A DNA stretch of 26,267 bases, from positions 706,456 to 732,722 of the forward strand of contig BJOX01000253.1 in NCBI GenBank assembly GCA_009731375.1. Direction: 5' to 3'. Shown in pieces: positions 10,426 through 20,200 of the stretch. The notes beneath the pieces are model-generated. The model was not told the origin of the DNA, searched no databases, and was given only the letters and a program-made list of their open reading frames with translations. Position 1 is the first letter of the stretch; each line of letters opens with the position of its first letter. The position numbers were made by a program, and so were the translations under genes. The stretch is from Paulinella micropora. Taxonomy: Eukaryota > Cercozoa > Imbricatea > Euglyphida.

Positions 10426-11692
10426 TTAGTATATGGGCGTGAGCCTGATATCCCGACTTCGCTCCTTCACCCAAAAGACTTGGGCGGATGCGGATGAGTT
10501 GTTTGGGATGAGACTTAGAGTAAAGATGGAGACGGAACAAATAGTCAGGGCGCATAGAGAGGCGGAGCGCCGAAAGACTGATGCTGAAGGGGTGCGACAA
10601 GCGCACTTGGATCAGATCAAATTCCAGGTCGGGGATATTGTACTATTGTACCATCCTCAAGTCCCGAAGGGAGTCAGCTCTAAGCTGTTCACTCACTGGA
10701 AAGGACCTTATCAGATTATGGAACAGACGGGACCTCTGAATTACAAGATCAGGGGTAGAGGGAAGGTGCAAATTGTGAATGTAAGAAGGCTGATTAAGTA
10801 TGATCCCTTCTTACTGGAAGATGAATCCGTTGAGGAGGCGTTAAAACGGATGAAGGATGATTTCAAAGAGGTGCCGCCCATCCACAAGGAGGCTGGCATA
10901 GACCAAGACGATGCTTATCGGGCACCGATAGCTGAGAAGGAGGAGAGTGAGGTGGACAGCAAGGAGAAGACTGACCGCATAAGCGCGGTGGGGACTCAGT
11001 CCAAGTCTCCGCGAGAGCATAGCGGAAAGAAGGAGAAGATCACAGAGGCGCAGCTAAGGAGAGCGCGGAATGATCTTATCAACGACCAACCGAGGAAGGC
11101 GATGAGGTCGATGAGATCAAAGGACGTCCACCAGGAGGAGGAGGGGACGGACACTGACCCAAACGCGGGCAACGTTGAGATTGTCCATGAGCGATGGAAG
11201 GAAGGCGATGCGATAGCAACCATCGCATGGGTGAAAAATGTTTTCTATCTGATGAGACCAGCGGAACAACATGTCGCTGATGACACTCTCTCAGACTTAT
11301 ACTTGATGCGGGTCGTGGCGGTCCCACGACAGATGCGTGTCACACGGACACTCAAAATATCATCAGCCGCAAAGATAGTACAACCGATACTCCAGTTCTG
11401 GAGAAGTATGGACCCGGTTGAGGATCCAAAGGCAAGACATTATCTGCCAGTATATAAAGACGCAAAAAGTCTCGAGACATGGGATGATACAATTACTCCC
11501 AGAGACAAGGATTACACTGCGTGGACCATTCAGACACTGCCAAGAGGAGTGCTTGATGTCCCTTTTGAATTATCGTTGGGCGGAATCCCTAATAAGATCT
11601 GGGACATTCTCGAACAGTCAAAGTTCGATCTGACTTTTGTTGGTGGTCCTCCACCAGGCAAAGAAATCCGCGCCAGACGACGAAGGCAGTGA
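10426..11692 (+). pseudogene. Detached C-terminal part of Pol: integrase GPY/F domain and unknown extension
   Basis: Continuation of pol after the UAG. It stays in the pol frame for about 18 codons (LVYGREPDIPTSLLHPK), then must shift by one base near 10470-10485 to join the frame of the open stretch 10433-11692 (419 codons from an internal ATG). Residues 15-70 of that stretch are the usual integrase helix region. HWKGPYQIM at residues 88-96 is the GPY/F module of gypsy integrases. The remaining ~290 residues are a charged linker followed by a globular-looking part with WKEGDAIATIAWVKNVFYLM; I do not recognise it, and it is not an obvious chromodomain. The ATG at 10433 is most likely not a real start. 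A UAG plus a frameshift implies an inactive copy or sequence errors. Confidence 0.8.
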
Positions 11693-12517
11693 CAAAGAAA
11701 CTATTTTTCTTTATGCGTCTCAAATAAACTGATTGATTGCCCACGGCGTATCATGATTTGATCATGCATCATCAGTTATCAATATGAATATTAAAAAGAC
11801 TCAGTGATATAACTTGGCATTCGATCGCAACATACGAGTGCGAAAGGTCGATCGACGATGATACTACACCGTATACGGGGATCGCTAGTGTATTGAGCGA
11901 TGGTGTTCCCGGGTATGACCCTTTCCAAGTCCTGGGATGATGTTCTCGAAAATGAAATGTTCTCTGAAACTTTCATTAAATTATTTTTTACGATAGATTA
12001 TATACTGTCGTACCTGAGCACGGTCAATCTCTACTTGTGTCGGTATATCACAGGGTCGGGTACATACACCTCGACTTCGGATATAGCTATTAGGACTGGC
12101 CCCCTAATACTATATCATAGGATATCCGCCTTATACAAGGGTATGTCATTGAAAAAGACAATGTACTTACGATCTCCCTGTGAATAATAATAATGATAAT
12201 GATAAGAAGACGAAGGAGATCAAAGGGGGAATCGTACTACAGCACCACGTTGCTTGTCTTTTTTATTAATAGTACGTTTGTTTTTGACATACTGCCGAGA
12301 AAAAAAAAAGAAAAAAAAGAGATTGAGGGGAAGGAGTTCAAAAATCTACAAGAATGGCTGGAGAATCCGCTTTGACGTGCCGTATGAGGATATATTTATC
12401 GTCTTTTAGCGTCTATCCGTGGGTCGATGCGCTGTGTGGCATGACTCCATAGCGCATACTATTTGCAGAAAGAAATCAGAAGGTGTATGACGAAAATGCT
12501 ATTTCCGTCATAAAATC
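11693..12517 (+). other. Retrotransposon 3' non-coding region
   Basis: About 825 bp between the end of pol and the polypurine tract. Only short, composition-driven frames occur, for example at 11900-12187. No env-like frame with a signal peptide and transmembrane segment is visible, so this is not an envelope-bearing element. Confidence 0.6.
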
Positions 12518-12526
12518 GGGAGGGGG
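12518..12526 (+). promoter_or_regulatory. Polypurine tract
   Basis: GGGAGGGGG lies three bases before the 3' LTR, the expected place for the plus-strand DNA primer of reverse transcription. Confidence 0.8.
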
Positions 12527-12529
12527 TAC

Positions 12530-12767
12530 TGTAGGCATCACCCCCCCGGATAGCCGGTAAAAAATACCTTTTCCTGGTGACAGGTGCACCAGCTTGTTTT
12601 TCAGTATTATTTGTCCGGATTGGACCTGATGCCATTTTATTCCTGGTCTATTGCCGTTTTCCTTTTTGGCTTCACTGAGCTAATACAACGAGACATCATT
12701 CTCATTCTTGAGGACTGTGTTTGGTTGTATTACCGACTTTTTACGAGCTATCGTTGGGGGCATTACA
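12530..12767 (+). repeat. 3' LTR
   Basis: A 238 bp copy of 2162-2400 with the same TGTA...TACA ends. It is followed by CATT, matching the four bases before the 5' LTR. Confidence 0.92.
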
Positions 12768-12962
12768 CATTACCGGTTTAATTAATTTAAGTACAATATT
12801 TACATCTAAAGTTGTAAGTGTTCTCTATATACCTTACATCCGTGGGTAAAAGAAGAGAGGGCCCGGGATAGAAATATTAATATTATTAATTAAAAAGGTG
12901 CTTACCATTGTGTGTAACAGTGTGTGTGTGTATGTGTGTATGAAAGAGATAGATAGATACTG

Positions 12963-13011
<49 letters not shown>

Positions 13012-13036
13012 TGATATATATATACTAGATATATAC

Positions 13037-13067
<31 letters not shown>

Positions 13068-13096
13068 CCTGAGAGAGAGAGAGAGAGAGAGAAAGA

Positions 13097-13138
<42 letters not shown>

Positions 13139-13330
13139 TCATGAGAGAGAGAGAGATCAAGAGAGAGAGAGAGAGAGTGAGAGAGAGAGAGAGAGATCAA
13201 GAGAGAGAGAGAGAGAGTGAGAGAGAGAGAGAGAGAGAAAGAGACTGCATGATATCGCGATCATGAGTAGGCTAGGGACAGACCAGTTTATTTTTATTTT
13301 TTGCTGATAAGAATGGAAACTGTCATCTCC
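12768..13330. repeat. Spacer with (GATA)n, (TA)n and (GA)n microsatellites
   Basis: Unique AT-rich sequence to about 12920, then a short GT tract, (GATA)n at about 12948-13010, (TA)n at about 13013-13050 and (GA)n broken by GATCA at about 13051-13245. No gene was seen. The ends of the viral element to the right may lie in or after this tract, but its second terminus is outside the window, so no terminal inverted repeat can be defined. Confidence 0.8.
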
Positions 13331-13355
13331 ACAAACTTTGCAGTTGAAAGTTTGT
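13331..13355. repeat. Inverted repeat, 9 bp arms
   Basis: ACAAACTTT (13331-13339) and AAAGTTTGT (13347-13355) are perfect complements around a 7-base loop. It sits 24 bp before the larger perfect palindrome. Confidence 0.6.
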
Positions 13356-13378
13356 TGACATTCTTTGCCACAAACACA

Positions 13379-13416
13379 CTTTTCATCAGCATCTTTGCAA
13401 AGATGCTGATGAAAAG
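13379..13416. repeat. Perfect 38 bp palindrome with no spacer
   Basis: The left arm CTTTTCATCAGCATCTTTG (13379-13397) is followed at once by its exact reverse complement (13398-13416). There is no gene around it. It could be a cruciform-forming site, a hairpin terminus or origin-related structure of the viral element, or a remnant of an inverted-repeat transposon. Function unknown. Confidence 0.85.
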
Positions 13417-14329
13417 GCTGTGAGAACCCAGATAGGCCCTCACAGCATACATGATAGTCTTAGTCAACTTGGCTAGAGTAGTATTCTTCGATGCACTGCG
13501 GAAAAGATCAAGAAAGTACGTTCAAGAAAGTTGAAACTTCAAATTTAATAATAGAAATAATCGACTCTGACCCTAGGCCTTAAAATAAAACTACAATGCT
13601 GAAACTTTGAGCAGAAAAACCACAAAAATTTGATTAGAGATACTTTGAGATGTCCTTTCTTTTTGGCAAGATTTGGTTGCTGTGATGTTCTCATTTTACA
13701 TCTTCAGAAAAACCGTTTCCAGAAAGGCTGTCCGTTTCCACTCCCCGTGAAGCTCACAGGGGTCTGAAAGCCACTGCCCGTGAAGTTCATCGGCGTTTGG
13801 ACTTTGAAAAAATTACTCCAGCAACTTTTTATTTCTTTTATTCGCCTGTCTGTCTGTCTGTCTCTGCTGTTTGTCTGTCTGTCAGTCTTTCTGTCTCTCT
13901 GTCTCTCTGTCTCCGACTAGTACTGTCTGTCCGTCTGTAGTAGTATAGAGTGCCACTTCGGCACACTTTTTCAATACACGCCCCCGCCACACAGAGACAC
14001 ACCCCGGCCGGCCCGCACGGGACAAAATGGCAACAATAATCATTCACGCATTTCAGTTTCGTAAAGTAATAGAAAAAATATCAACAAAGAATTAAGAAAA
14101 AAGAAATCACTGACAACAAACATCAAAACAGAATTTTTGGAAATAAACACACCGGTCCTCGACAAAATAAAATGGCAACAGGTAAATAAAAGGGAAATGA
14201 GCCCGGGACCGAAACATTGATGACTGGTACTTTTTTGCACGACAACTGCAAAATAGACCTACGGATTTTCTTGAACACCAAAAATCGCTTTTTTTGTGTT
14301 TCTGTGTTGCTCTCATTTTACCCAAAACA
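13417..14329. other. Gene-free spacer
   Basis: No convincing coding frame. It holds two diverged 33 bp units starting near 13738 and 13771 (CCACTcCCCGTGAAG / CCACTgCCCGTGAAG), a (TCTG)n/(TCTC)n tract at about 13845-13935, and two similar segments around GACAAAA..TGGCAACA near 14021 and 14161. GC-rich patches around 13980-14020 contrast with the AT-rich viral genes that follow. Confidence 0.5.
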
Positions 14330-14371
14330 AATAATATATAAAATATATATACCCTACGGGCATAGACCGTA
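14330..14371 (+). promoter_or_regulatory. TATA-like box and start-codon hairpin
   Basis: AATATATAAAATATATAT (14332-14350) is followed by TACGG (14355-14359) and CCGTA (14367-14371), complementary arms whose last base is the A of the ATG at 14371. Confidence 0.45.
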
Positions 14372-14844
14372 TGTCTGATAATTCTGATAATCTTAATAAT
14401 TTTTCCGATAATTCTGATAATGAGAGTATAAGCCGTGAAAGTAATAATTGGACAGAATATTATATTGATAAAAGAGAGTGGGAAGTAAATAGAGATGACA
14501 TTAGTATAACAAATAAAATAGAACTAAAAAAAGCTAAAGTAAGAGAACTGAATAAAGAAATAGAAGAACTTGAAGAAAGAAAGACAGCAATAGATGAAAG
14601 ATTAGCTGAGATAGAAGAAGAAAATAATAAAAAGAAGAATAAAGATAAAATGAAAAGAAAGAGAAAGAGAGAAGAAGAAAGAAGAAAGAAAGAGGAGAGG
14701 TTGTTGGATAGTTGGTTGCTAGCTAGGAAGCAACCATTGAGTTTGAGAGAGGAGGAGTATGCGAGGGAGTTGATATGTAAGGGAGATAGCTTTGATGAGG
14801 TTTTGGATAAATATAATAAATACAGAAATAGGGTTGAGGGGTAA
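14371..14844 (+). CDS. Hypothetical coiled-coil protein
   Basis: A 157-aa protein that I do not recognise. It begins with Ser-Asp-Asn repeats (residues 1-20). Residues about 50-115 form a Lys/Glu-rich heptad-like coiled coil. The C-terminus (residues 120-157) contains LSLREEEYARELICKGDSFDEVLDKY. Composition is AT-rich like the viral genes to the right and unlike the retrotransposon. It is the leftmost gene I can assign to the viral element; its promoter-hairpin-ATG arrangement matches the other genes there. Role unknown. Confidence 0.6.
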   Translation: MSDNSDNLNNFSDNSDNESISRESNNWTEYYIDKREWEVNRDDISITNKIELKKAKVRELNKEIEELEERKTAIDERLAEIEEENNKKKNKDKMKRKRKREEERRKKEERLLDSWLLARKQPLSLREEEYARELICKGDSFDEVLDKYNKYRNRVEG

Positions 14845-14853
14845 AATAGCTGA

Positions 14854-14930
14854 CTATATAAAGTCCTGGGCACGACATTAAACTACCCCTACATAAACAC
14901 ATATTGTCCCTCTGTGTGTTTATGTAGGTG
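14854..14930 (+). promoter_or_regulatory. TATA box and 14 bp hairpin ending in GTAGGTG-ATG
   Basis: CTATATAAAG (14854-14863) lies about 70 bases upstream of the ATG at 14931. CCTACATAAACACA (14888-14901) pairs perfectly with TGTGTTTATGTAGG (14915-14928) around a 13-base loop, and the right arm runs into GTAGGTG (14924-14930), which touches the ATG. Confidence 0.65.
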
Positions 14931-15474
14931 ATGCCTCCCAAGAAGAAGGAAGAAGAGCCTGTTAAGGTAATCTCTTTCTTTTTTTTGTTGTTGCTCAGAT
15001 TGATGTTTGTATGTTTAGGATATTACTAAGGGGGTTGCTGGTATGAACTTTGTTGGAAATGTTGGCGCAAAAAAAGGAGCAAAAAAGGGGGGTAAAAAAG
15101 GAGGTAGAAAGAAGGGGACCCCTAACTCTATTATGAGGTTTGATCCTATGTACGCAGTCATTGACAAAGAAAGTGGAACCGCTGTGGTGTATGACGAACC
15201 TGACGAAAAAAGGATCGCATTGGCGGTATGGGGACATAAGTCAGCACCCCGCTTCCCCGAGCTTTTTGTTGTTGTATTCGCAAGCGGTCAGCATGTACTA
15301 TTCCGAAATTTTGCGAACATTCTAGAAATTTCTCTGAAACTAAAGCTCGGAAAAATCAAAACAGTTTATTCAGCTCGAATGTTCAATGTTGAGGAGGAGG
15401 AGGATGAGGAGGAGGAGGATGAAGAAGGTGAGAATGATGAGGCAGTTGTGGAGGATGAGGCTACTAATGTTTAG
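14931..15474 (+). CDS. Hypothetical protein with basic N-terminus and acidic tail (two exons)
   Basis: Proposed join of 14931-14966 and 15019-15474, giving a 163-aa protein. Exon 1 encodes MPPKKKEEEPVK and ends at GT. Exon 2 begins Asp-Ile-Thr-Lys after an AG, in phase 0, and carries the main open frame. Without splicing, the frame from 14931 closes after about 34 codons, and the main frame would start at the internal ATG 15043, which lacks the hairpin and TATA box seen before 14931. The N-terminal ~45 residues are Lys/Gly-rich (AKKGAKKGGKKGGRKKG). The middle (about 50-130) looks globular. The last 30 residues are almost entirely Glu/Asp. No family is recognised; a DNA-binding or chromatin-like role is only a guess. 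Confidence 0.6.
14967..15018 (+). other. Probable spliceosomal intron (52 nt)
   Basis: Starts AAG|GTAATC, contains a long T-rich tract and ends GTTTAG|GAT. Removing it joins the hairpin-preceded ATG to the downstream frame in phase. The stronger-looking CAG at 14998 would lead to an early stop, so the acceptor at 15018 is preferred. Confidence 0.55.
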
Positions 15475-15567
15475 TTGCTTTCTCAAGTTTCATTTTGTTT
15501 TAATATTAAATCAGTTAAGTTTGTTCAAATATATTAAACTGTCTTACTGGTTTTCAGTTTCAATAAC

Positions 15568-16554
15568 TTACAAATCCATTATTTCTTTTTTCTTTCTAAT
15601 CCGGTCACTACTACGGATATTTTCCTGCTTTATGTCTAATGACTTTAATAATTCCTTAGTCTTTTTTTGTTTAGTTGCTTCTTTAACTTTGTCGGCTAGT
15701 TGAGGTTTAACTTCTTCCGGTTCTTGTTCGTTCATTTTGGACTTTAATAATTGTTGAGGACTAATTAATTCGTGGTCGCCAAGTATTAACTTAAAGCCTT
15801 TCCGACCTTTTACTGTATATACTTTCTTTGAATACTGAACATCACCCTTAGAAAAAACCGTTCTTTCTAGTTCTTTTCTAACGGTTGAGCCCTTAGGAAA
15901 TTTATTAATAAGACCAGCTCTATATATTTCTTGATCGTTTTTCTTTTTACCTTCATAGACTTCCATAGGTGTTGCTTTTATTGTATTATGGTATGTATTA
16001 TTATAATTATTAACAATTTCATAAATGTAAGGAACCCAAATAAAATCATCATTAACTTCCCACATAAAATTTAAATCGTTTCTTATTGTTCTAATAAATC
16101 TATCTACAATACCCATAGTTCGGTGGTCGCCAACTTCGTTAGTTGTATGTTGAATTCCATTCTCTTTGAAGTATTCTGCGACTTGTGACGTCCTTTATAT
16201 TCACTGCCGTTGTCGGACGTAATCCTTTTAGGTTTGGGCATTTTTTTTAAATCCTTCTAATACTTCGCCAGTTGATTTATTTTTGATTGGTTCAATCCAA
16301 CCATGACGAGAATAAACATCAATGATTACTAAACCAAAATTGTAGTTTTTGTTTCCTTTCTTAGTAGCTATTTTAGACATATCCATAAGGTCAATGAACA
16401 CTTGGCTTAATGGTTCAGGCTCAGGGGCTACTATAGTATTCCATTTTTTAGGGTTCTTAGATTGATGGTGTATTTCAGAAGCCTCTTCAATTTTCTGTTT
16501 TTCAAGTTCTTCTTCTTCATTTTGACTACTGTTCTGTGTGTGTTTGTTGTCCAT
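15568..16554 (-). pseudogene. Retroviral-type (rve) integrase of the viral element, two frameshifts
   Basis: A DDE-superfamily integrase like those of Polintons, Mavirus-type virophages and some PLVs; it would insert the element into host DNA. The start is ATG at 16554, directly preceded by GTAGGTG. Residues to about 50 are a charged leader. The core has VFIDLMDMSK (first Asp) and IIDVYSRHGW. Then a one-base shift in a run of eight A (plus-strand T8, 16241-16248) leads to TSDNGSEY (second Asp). A second shift near 16187-16193 restores the frame before GIVDRFIRTIRND. The third catalytic position reads Asp in GIVDRF where most family members have Glu. The C-terminal ~100 residues hold an SH3/chromo-like stretch with GRKGFKLILGDHELISPQQLL. 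No HHCC finger is visible upstream. The two shifts compensate each other, so decay or sequencing error are both possible. Confidence 0.85.
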
Positions 16555-16628
16555 CACCTACTGTGTTTGGTTTTTATATATTAGAATTTTAAAAACATTT
16601 TTGAAATATCATTACTTTCTTTTTTTGG

Positions 16629-17096
16629 TTAATCGGGTTGTTGATTATAAACATTGACACTAACACGGCTAGTCTTCTTCCCTCCTTTCTTAGGCTTTGG
16701 CTGTTCCTCTTCCTCGCTTTCCTCGCTCTCACTCTCGCTATCTTCTTCCACTTTCTTTTTTACCACTTTCTTCACCTTCTTCTGTTTGGCTTTAAGTTTC
16801 ATACCAGCAACCCGTTGGGCTACTATATCAACAAAGTCGTGTTCAACCTCTTCATCGCTTTCACTGCTTTCCTCACTTATCTCACCGTCCCGCCCATCAA
16901 TCATATCCTTTGCCAACTGTTTCTTAGTGATGTGGTCCATCTTTTCATCATTGGTCATTTCTTTCGCATTCTTAGCCTCTTCCTCCGCTAGTAATTCCCT
17001 AGCCCTCTCAATCTTTCTCTGCTTAGCCTGGTTCTTCTTTGCCTCCCAACCCTTTTCAAGGTTCTTCATCGCGACCTCTCTATTACCTCTTGGCAT
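16629..17096 (-). CDS. Hypothetical highly charged protein
   Basis: A 155-aa protein starting MPRGNREVAMKNLEKGW. The first 60 residues are basic and helical (coiled-coil-like, Lys/Arg/Glu). Residues about 70-90 are acidic and Ser-rich, and the remainder alternates Lys-rich and Glu/Ser-rich blocks. There is no signal peptide or membrane segment. It is 75 bp upstream of the integrase on the same strand and is transcribed divergently from the fibre gene. I do not recognise the family; the charge pattern resembles DNA-associated or virion core proteins, but that is inference. Confidence 0.7.
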   Translation of the reverse strand: MPRGNREVAMKNLEKGWEAKKNQAKQRKIERARELLAEEEAKNAKEMTNDEKMDHITKKQLAKDMIDGRDGEISEESSESDEEVEHDFVDIVAQRVAGMKLKAKQKKVKKVVKKKVEEDSESESEESEEEEQPKPKKGGKKTSRVSVNVYNQQPD

Positions 17097-17251
17097 TTTA
17101 TAACTTGTTTATATTATTATACAAAATAATATTATTTAGTTTTTATTAATAAACATAGAGACTGCCGCCTCTATAACTCCGCCATTGAAAATATATTTTA
17201 TATTATATAGTTTTTGAGGTCGTAGGTGGTTTTTGAAAAAAAGCACCTACA
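17097..17251. promoter_or_regulatory. Divergent promoter region with start-adjacent hairpin
   Basis: AT-rich region between the minus-strand charged protein and the fibre gene. On the fibre side, ATTATATAG (17202-17210) is followed by GTAGGTG (17222-17228) and CACCTAC (17244-17250), a perfect 7 bp stem around GTTTTTGAAAAAAAG. One base (A) separates the stem from the ATG at 17252. Confidence 0.65.
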
Positions 17252-20200
17252 ATGAGCCAATACAAAAGTTTATTAGGATTGAATGAGCTAGCTGTTGATA
17301 GTCTAAATATAGCCAACCTTGATTTAACGAACACTAATATTATTGGCTTAAACACTGATAGAGTGCCAGAAGATGCTGACCCCGTAAATCTTTATTACAC
17401 TGACGGACGATTTGATACACGATTGGCTACCAAATCAACAACAGACATAAAAGAAGGAAAAATCTATACTACACAGAACAACGAGTGAGGGACAACGACG
17501 AGGTTAAGGCTTCAACTCAACACCGCTCTAATACATCCAACCCACACCAAACCAGTCTATACAATTTGATAGACACTAACATATCCGCACCAACGGTCGG
17601 GCAATACTTAACATATAATGATGTAGACGGTAAATGGAGGAATACCACCCTAGGGTCAATTGACACACTCTCCGATGTAGTCATAACCGCACCAATAGCA
17701 ATGAATAGTTATCTAACATACAATTCAATAAACTGGGTAAATAAAACCTTTCCGATAAATGTTGATGAATTCGGCAATATTAGTATGGGTGGGTATTTGA
17801 ACATAACGGGAGTTAATTTACTAAATACAAAAGATGTTGATGATTGGATAACGGAGCACATAGCGAACAATGCGAAAGTGTCCGCGGATGGTTCAATTAA
17901 TACACACAGCGATGTTTTAATTACTGGCACACCAGCCGATAACCAACTACTCATTTATAACACAGGCCAATGGAGAAACACAAACTCACCTTTTCTGAGA
18001 TTGGACGGTTTGGCTATGATGTTTGGAGATTTAAATATGGGAGGTTTTAATGTAGCAAATGTCGGTAATGTTGATGGTATTGATGTTTCCGCCCTTGATA
18101 CAGCCGTGGTTAAATTAACAGGAGACCAAACCATAACAGGGAATAAAATATGTACTACTTATTTAGGTATAAAAGATTTAAACCCTTTAAACACTGGTAA
18201 GTTATTCTTCAACTATAATAATAATGCGGGCTCTATTTATTCGTCGGAGGTAGGTGGAGCAACGGGCTATCCGCTATCTATTGTCGGTTCAACCATAACC
18301 CTCGCTTCTACCACGGGGACTGGAATAACACTGACTGGCAATGTTTTAAATTTTAATAGCACAACAGCAATCAGCGGACTTCCAGCACCATTCTACGATG
18401 GCGATGCTTCAACGAAAGCATATACTGATACGAAATTAGCAAAGGACGGCACAGTGGCTATGACGGGCAGTTTAAATATGGGTGGTTTTGCTATTACAAA
18501 TGTTGGTAATGTTGATGGTATTGATGTTTCTGCTCTTGATACCGCAGTCGTTAAACTAACGGGCGACCAAACCATAGCAGGAACAAAAACATTCAGCAAT
18601 GCCATAACAGCAACACTTGGCATAGCATCAAACGATAAAATAACAACAGCAATAAACAAGCCGATAATTATCGGAGCAACTTCAAAGTTGGCAGGAATAA
18701 CAGGTGGTTTAGAATTATACGGCACAGCATCTAATGCTAACGGCCCGCATATACAATCATATATAAGCACAGACAATTATCCGACATTTCAAGTATTGAA
18801 CTATTTACACGACACTATTTATATATATTTGATTGTTTTTATAATTTTTCTGATTGGAAATCTAGCGACTCAGGCTCCTGTTTTCAAATAAGTAAAGAAT
18901 TTGACCAACTCAACTTTAATTACAAAGTAGCAACAGCAGGCAGTAATATAAATGGCATACAAACTTCTAGTGCTTTAACAATCAGCAATGTTGGAACGGT
19001 TAAAATATTTAATGATTTACATATGAACAGCAAAAAAATAACAAACTTAGCCACACCAACAGCAACAACAGACGGGGCGAACAAAAGTTATGTAGATACA
19101 TTAGACGGACAAAATGTGAAACTAACAGGAAACCAAACCATAGCAGGAATTAAGACATTTAGCAGTGCCCTTGAAATAACTGGAAATTCAACGAATGCGA
19201 CAACAAAAGGAACATTCGTGGTTTTTAACTCCACAGCCAATATAGGAACTATCGGATGCCTTGATATGGGCACGGGCGTAAATTATAACTTTGAAATAAA
19301 TGCGAAAAAAATAAGTTTCATTATTGATGGGGTGATTGTCGGTTGGGTAAATGCTTCGGGGCTAGATTGTAATAGTAGCAAAATAGCCAACCTTGGAACT
19401 CCGACATTAGCGACGGACGGAGCGACAAAAGGGTATGCGGACACATTGGACGGGCAAAATGTAAAACTAACAGGAGACCAAACCATAACAGGAAGTAAAA
19501 CATTTAATGGGGCGAGCACTGTGATAAAATATCTAACTCTAACAAACACTGCGGATTTTAATAATCAAACTATCACTAATGGTGGAAATATAACATATAA
19601 TGGGGCGAGGATATTAAACCAAAACGGAGGAGATATATTCTTTTCGCAGACAACGGGTGATTGGCAGTCTTTCTTATATACTTTAAACACTGATTCAAGC
19701 GGAACCGCCGACCAAAGAGGCTACCTATTCACGAATGTAGCATTTGATGTAAAAGGGGCTGGACTTTATATTTCAAAACTTTTGGATAATAAGAGTGCTT
19801 CATCCGACATTGTCCGTTTTAACAATGCGGGCGGTATGCGGTTTTATGGTGCTTTGGATATGAATTCAAACAACATAACAAGTGGCGGAACCATAACGGG
19901 AACTACATTAACGGCAACTGCTGGTATGACTACAACAACATTAACGGCGAGCGGATTATTAATGGCAACTGGAGGTTCTAGCATAGTTATACAAGGAAAT
20001 ACAAATGGTGGTAATACACGCGGAATATTTCTGTGGGATACAGGTAACACAAATTATGGTATTTATATGGCGCAATCAACGGCAGGCAAAAGTCTAGTAG
20101 GTGGAACGACGGCGGCCGTCGCTGGATTTGATATTAGCTCTTTCGCTGTTAGATTTAGAGTAAGCAATGTTTCAACAGATGGTTTTATATGGAAGAACTC

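Larger units (their letters stand above)
2162..12767 (+). mobile_element. Ty3/gypsy-type LTR retrotransposon, full length
   Basis: A 10.6 kb element bounded by two near-identical LTRs that begin TGTAGGC and end CATTACA. It is flanked by a 4 bp CATT direct repeat (2158-2161 and 12768-12771). Internal order is leader, gag, stop codon, pol (PR-RT-RNaseH-INT), a long 3' non-coding part and a polypurine tract. RT before integrase is the Ty3/gypsy (Metaviridae) order. It is longer than most gypsy elements because of an 897-aa Gag, a C-terminal Pol extension and about 840 bp of 3' non-coding DNA. Pol carries one nonsense codon and one frameshift, so this copy is probably not autonomous, although the LTRs differ at only a few bases and three short indels. 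Confidence 0.93.

Noticed and set aside
11900-12375. Short plus-strand frames in the retrotransposon 3' region
   Set aside because: No recognisable motif, no signal peptide plus membrane anchor expected of an env gene, and AT-run composition.
12834-13160. Minus-strand frame of Ser/Leu and Tyr-Leu-Ser repeats
   Set aside because: Microsatellite translation of (GA)n and (GATA)n.
12948-13245. CRISPR-like array
   Set aside because: Simple sequence repeats without unique spacers.
16638-17103. Plus-strand hydrophobic frames over 16638-17103
   Set aside because: Antisense of the Lys/Glu-rich minus-strand protein; the hydrophobicity is the complement of charged codons.
17458-17490. Programmed -1 frameshift in the fibre gene
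   Set aside because: The A-run could allow slippage, but a second break occurs at an AT repeat and similar breaks occur in other genes, so simple indels are more likely.
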